Program-made: the position numbers and the translations under genes
IMG/VR virus record: IMGVR_UViG_3300028780_000161
Location: 1-21,839 of that record
Direction: 5' to 3' (one strand)
Length of the DNA: 21,839 bases
Origin: a virus
Part shown: positions 20,051 to 21,839 of the stretch, in pieces
Position numbering within the stretch: the first letter of the stretch is position 1
Layout: each line of letters begins with the position of its first letter
Notes under the pieces: generated by a model
The model's database searches: none
Told to the model about the DNA's origin: nothing
Seen by the model: the letters and a program-made list of their open reading frames with translations, nothing else

Positions 20051-20520
20051 AGCAGCTTCTTCCGCGGCGCATTCCAAAGCGGCCCTGTTCCACGCCTGGT
20101 TGCGCTGAAACGACGGAGCACGGATCACGATGTCCAGGATGTCAAAAGCTTTACCAGCAGCAGCAGGACGAACGTAGACAGTCACCGTCAAGGCGCGGTT
20201 ACGACGCCGATCACAACAGGCTTCGCATTCTTGCCTTTCTTAGAGACGGGTGGCGCTGCGTTGATTGCGGCTGGGAACCAGACACTGTACGCGACTTCAG
20301 GCTTTACGGTCTTGGAGAGCCGGCGCGCGAAGTCATTCTCGAGGAACTGCGGATTAGATGGACCCGCGGTGAGCGTCATCTGCATGGCGATCACCAGATT
20401 CCTATACAGGACCGGCCAGAGTCCCGGCTCGATCTTGACAACTATCGAACGCGCTGCAACGAGTGCCACAGCGCAAAAACAATGCGTGAATCAGTATCCA
20501 CGCTTCACAGAAAGTTCTAA
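20035..20520 (+). CDS. HNH endonuclease, packaging-associated type
   Basis: This 161-residue protein has an N-terminal Cys cluster (C18, C23, C33, C36), then CVDC (C75/C78), DH at 119-120, N136 and CNECH (141-145), a complete HNH motif with its zinc cysteines. In many cos phages a small HNH protein encoded next to the terminase and the cos site assists DNA cleavage during packaging. Its location between the lysozyme and the G-rich right end fits that. It is distinct in sequence from the HNH at 9509-10036. Confidence 0.8.
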   Translation: MRDVLKQLLPRRIPKRPCSTPGCAETTEHGSRCPGCQKLYQQQQDERRQSPSRRGYDADHNRLRILAFLRDGWRCVDCGWEPDTVRDFRLYGLGEPAREVILEELRIRWTRGERHLHGDHQIPIQDRPESRLDLDNYRTRCNECHSAKTMRESVSTLHRKF

Positions 20521-20523
20521 ATC

Positions 20524-20853
20524 ATGGAACTTGTCGTTCTCTTACACCGAAAGGATCTAAATCGCATCATGGGACAAATCGACGATCTAAACGCAGCAGT
20601 AACAGTGATCCAGAACGGCATCAGCACGTTGACAACCGAAGTGCAAGAAGTCATCTCTGACTTCCAGACAGCGGAAGCTGCTCTGGCAGCAGGCTCACCA
20701 GATGTTGATCTCAGCGGCCCGATTTCTGCACTCACCACCATCGCGTCTAATCTAAGCGGACTAAACAGTCAGCTTGCGGCTGCGATTCCTGTCGCGTCGT
20801 CACCCGTTCCTCCTCCACCGCCCGCCGCGCCTATTATTCCTGTCGGCGCCTAA
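20524..20853 (+). CDS. Small coiled-coil protein with Pro-rich C-terminus
   Basis: This 109-residue protein (or 94 from ATG 20569) has heptad-like hydrophobics (IDDLNAAVTVIQNGISTLTT; VISDFQTAEAALAAG) followed by a Pro/Ala-rich tail (PPPPPAAPIIPVG). Proteins of this build are common in the late regions of phages and prophages, often near structural genes, but their role is usually unknown. No membrane segment is visible. Confidence 0.55.
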   Translation: MELVVLLHRKDLNRIMGQIDDLNAAVTVIQNGISTLTTEVQEVISDFQTAEAALAAGSPDVDLSGPISALTTIASNLSGLNSQLAAAIPVASSPVPPPPPAAPIIPVGA

Positions 20854-20925
20854 AAGCATTCGAGGCAATCCAGGGGCGTGTGTGTGTCATGGCATGCGCC
20901 TCTGATGAAAAGGACGGCGCACAAC

Positions 20926-21405
20926 ATGGAGTTCTTTCATCACCAACATAATGCGTCGACAGTGAATGTCGTCCCAACTCCGGGAGTAAACGTCACGATG
21001 ACTACCGAAACACTGTTACAGAAGATCGAAGGTGGCGAAAAGAAGTTCATCTCCGTTCTTGAACAGGCTGGCAAGGATGCGGAAAAGGGTCTGGTGTTCG
21101 CGCAGAAGTACGCGCTGCCGCTGGCATCGTTGGCTGGCATCTTGTTCCCTGCGGCCGCGCCTGGCGCCACTGCGGTGGTCACCGCTGTAGGCTTGATCCA
21201 GAACGCGGTGCTTGAGGTTAAGGCAAAGGCCTCGGCGTTGCCTACTGGACTGACACCAGCACAGATGCTGGCAGACGAGATACAGCTTGTCGAGCCTGCT
21301 GTTGTCTCCCTGCTCGCGTCTGAGCACATCACAATTGACAGCGCCGAACTGGCGGCCAAGGTGCAAGCTGTGGTTGCCATCCTCAACAGTCAGGCGGTGC
21401 TATAG
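20926..21405 (+). CDS. Hypothetical helical protein with hydrophobic centre
   Basis: ATG 20926 gives 159 residues. GTG 20878 and ATG 20998 are in-frame alternatives, the last preceded by GGGAG. A helical segment (LLQKIEGGEKKFISVLEQAG) leads to an Ala/Leu-rich stretch (YALPLASLAGILFPAAAPG, then VVTAVGLIQNAVLEV) that could be amphipathic or membrane-embedded, and then more helices. It is followed without gap by the next gene. I do not recognise the family. A virion, tail or lysis-associated role is possible given the location. Confidence 0.5.
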   Translation: MEFFHHQHNASTVNVVPTPGVNVTMTTETLLQKIEGGEKKFISVLEQAGKDAEKGLVFAQKYALPLASLAGILFPAAAPGATAVVTAVGLIQNAVLEVKAKASALPTGLTPAQMLADEIQLVEPAVVSLLASEHITIDSAELAAKVQAVVAILNSQAVL

Positions 21406-21702
21406 ATGCCGCCGCTTCTGCAGTACGACCCCACCGGCGCAACGTTCTCACCTATCCCAGCGGAGGAGTATAAAAAGCTGGTCGCGACGTTGGGCACAAA
21501 CTCGAAGGTCACCAAGCTTGTAAGCAGCGGTGACACCGGCTCGTGTGAAGTGCAGGGCGTTGACTTCGCGTGGGCCTACTACGACGCCACTGCAAGCCTA
21601 AAGGTGACAATCACTGCGAAGCACGGCCTGTTCGTTGCGCACGTTCCGAACGCTACCATCTTCGATCACCTAAACGACGAGTTCATGTCCTCGCTCGCCT
21701 AA
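21406..21702 (+). CDS. Hypothetical protein
   Basis: This 98-residue protein has its ATG directly after the TAG of the gene before it, implying coupled translation. The sequence (YKKLVATLGTNSKVTKL; GSCEVQGVDFAWAYYDATAS; LKVTITAKHG) suggests a small alpha/beta domain rich in beta strands. No motif or family is recognised. It is the last gene before the G-rich end. Confidence 0.5.
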   Translation: MPPLLQYDPTGATFSPIPAEEYKKLVATLGTNSKVTKLVSSGDTGSCEVQGVDFAWAYYDATASLKVTITAKHGLFVAHVPNATIFDHLNDEFMSSLA

Positions 21703-21839
21703 GCGCACCAGCAATCCTCGTTGACCTCGCCACTGAGCCTCTGGGCACACGGACGGGGCCACAAGTAGGCCCAGCGGAGACCCTGCGCCCATGCAAGGGG
21801 GGAGGGGGGGTCAAATCTCTACAATGCCCGACCCTGTAC
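21703..21839. other. Right-end noncoding stretch with G tracts, possible cos region
   Basis: After the last gene there are 137 bases without a convincing frame. They include GGGGGG-A-GGGGGGG at 21797-21810 followed by TCAAATCTCTAC. G-rich tracts followed by GGTCAAATCTCT-like sequence recur between an HNH gene and the small terminase gene in cos-type phages, in or near the packaging site. The cos call is by that recalled pattern and position. The terminase gene would lie beyond the window. Confidence 0.35.

Overview
The window looks like about 22 kb of a tailed bacteriophage genome (Caudoviricetes). Genes are short, tightly packed and often joined by 4-base ATGA/GTGA overlaps. A replication/recombination operon (Rad50-like ATPase, Cas4/RecB-like nuclease, DnaB helicase, replisome-organizer-like protein) is followed on the other strand by a lysozyme, an HNH endonuclease and a G-rich tract resembling a cos/terminase junction. 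Base composition is moderately GC-rich by eye. The host cannot be fixed from the sequence. There is no rRNA, no tRNA I can see, and no integrase.

Layout. 1-1347 (minus): five small genes, the last running off the left edge, read from a C2H2 zinc-finger gene. 1348-1506: divergent control region with three AAGGGG repeats about 22 bp apart. 1507-5389 (plus): a ribbon-helix-helix regulator and about eleven small accessory genes (DUF3846-like, ParB-like, zinc ribbons, membrane proteins). 5392-18175 (minus): one long early operon. In transcription order it holds a C2HC finger protein, a putative annealing/recombination protein, a conserved phage protein, a PD-(D/E)XK nuclease, a Rad50/SMC ATPase, a replisome organizer, two paralogous zinc proteins (one frameshifted), DnaB, a 33-aa protein, an HNH nuclease, a zinc-ribbon protein, a Nop-domain protein, a Lys/Pro-tailed protein and four small genes. 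18176-18557: intergenic control region. 18558-21702 (plus): late-side genes including a two-span membrane protein, a GH24 lysozyme, an HNH nuclease and three small proteins, then the G-rich end.

The outstanding feature is a TIGR-Tas-type system embedded in the minus-strand operon. Five gaps between genes (6251-6414, 7211-7385, 8341-8403, 8697-9508 and 15074-15155) are filled with units of about 36 bp. Read on the minus strand, each unit is GNGAGCACCA, 8 variable bases, GAGCG(n)AGCCA, 8 variable bases: two alternating conserved repeats separating two short spacers. The gene at 7383-8321, flanked by three of the arrays, encodes a coiled coil followed by a Nop / IS110-C-terminal-like domain with no nuclease domain, as expected of TasA. 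An HNH nuclease gene sits immediately 5' of the largest array. About 30 units, and so about 60 spacers, are present. The scattering of arrays through the gaps of a replication operon, with repeats running into stop codons, is the least expected part.
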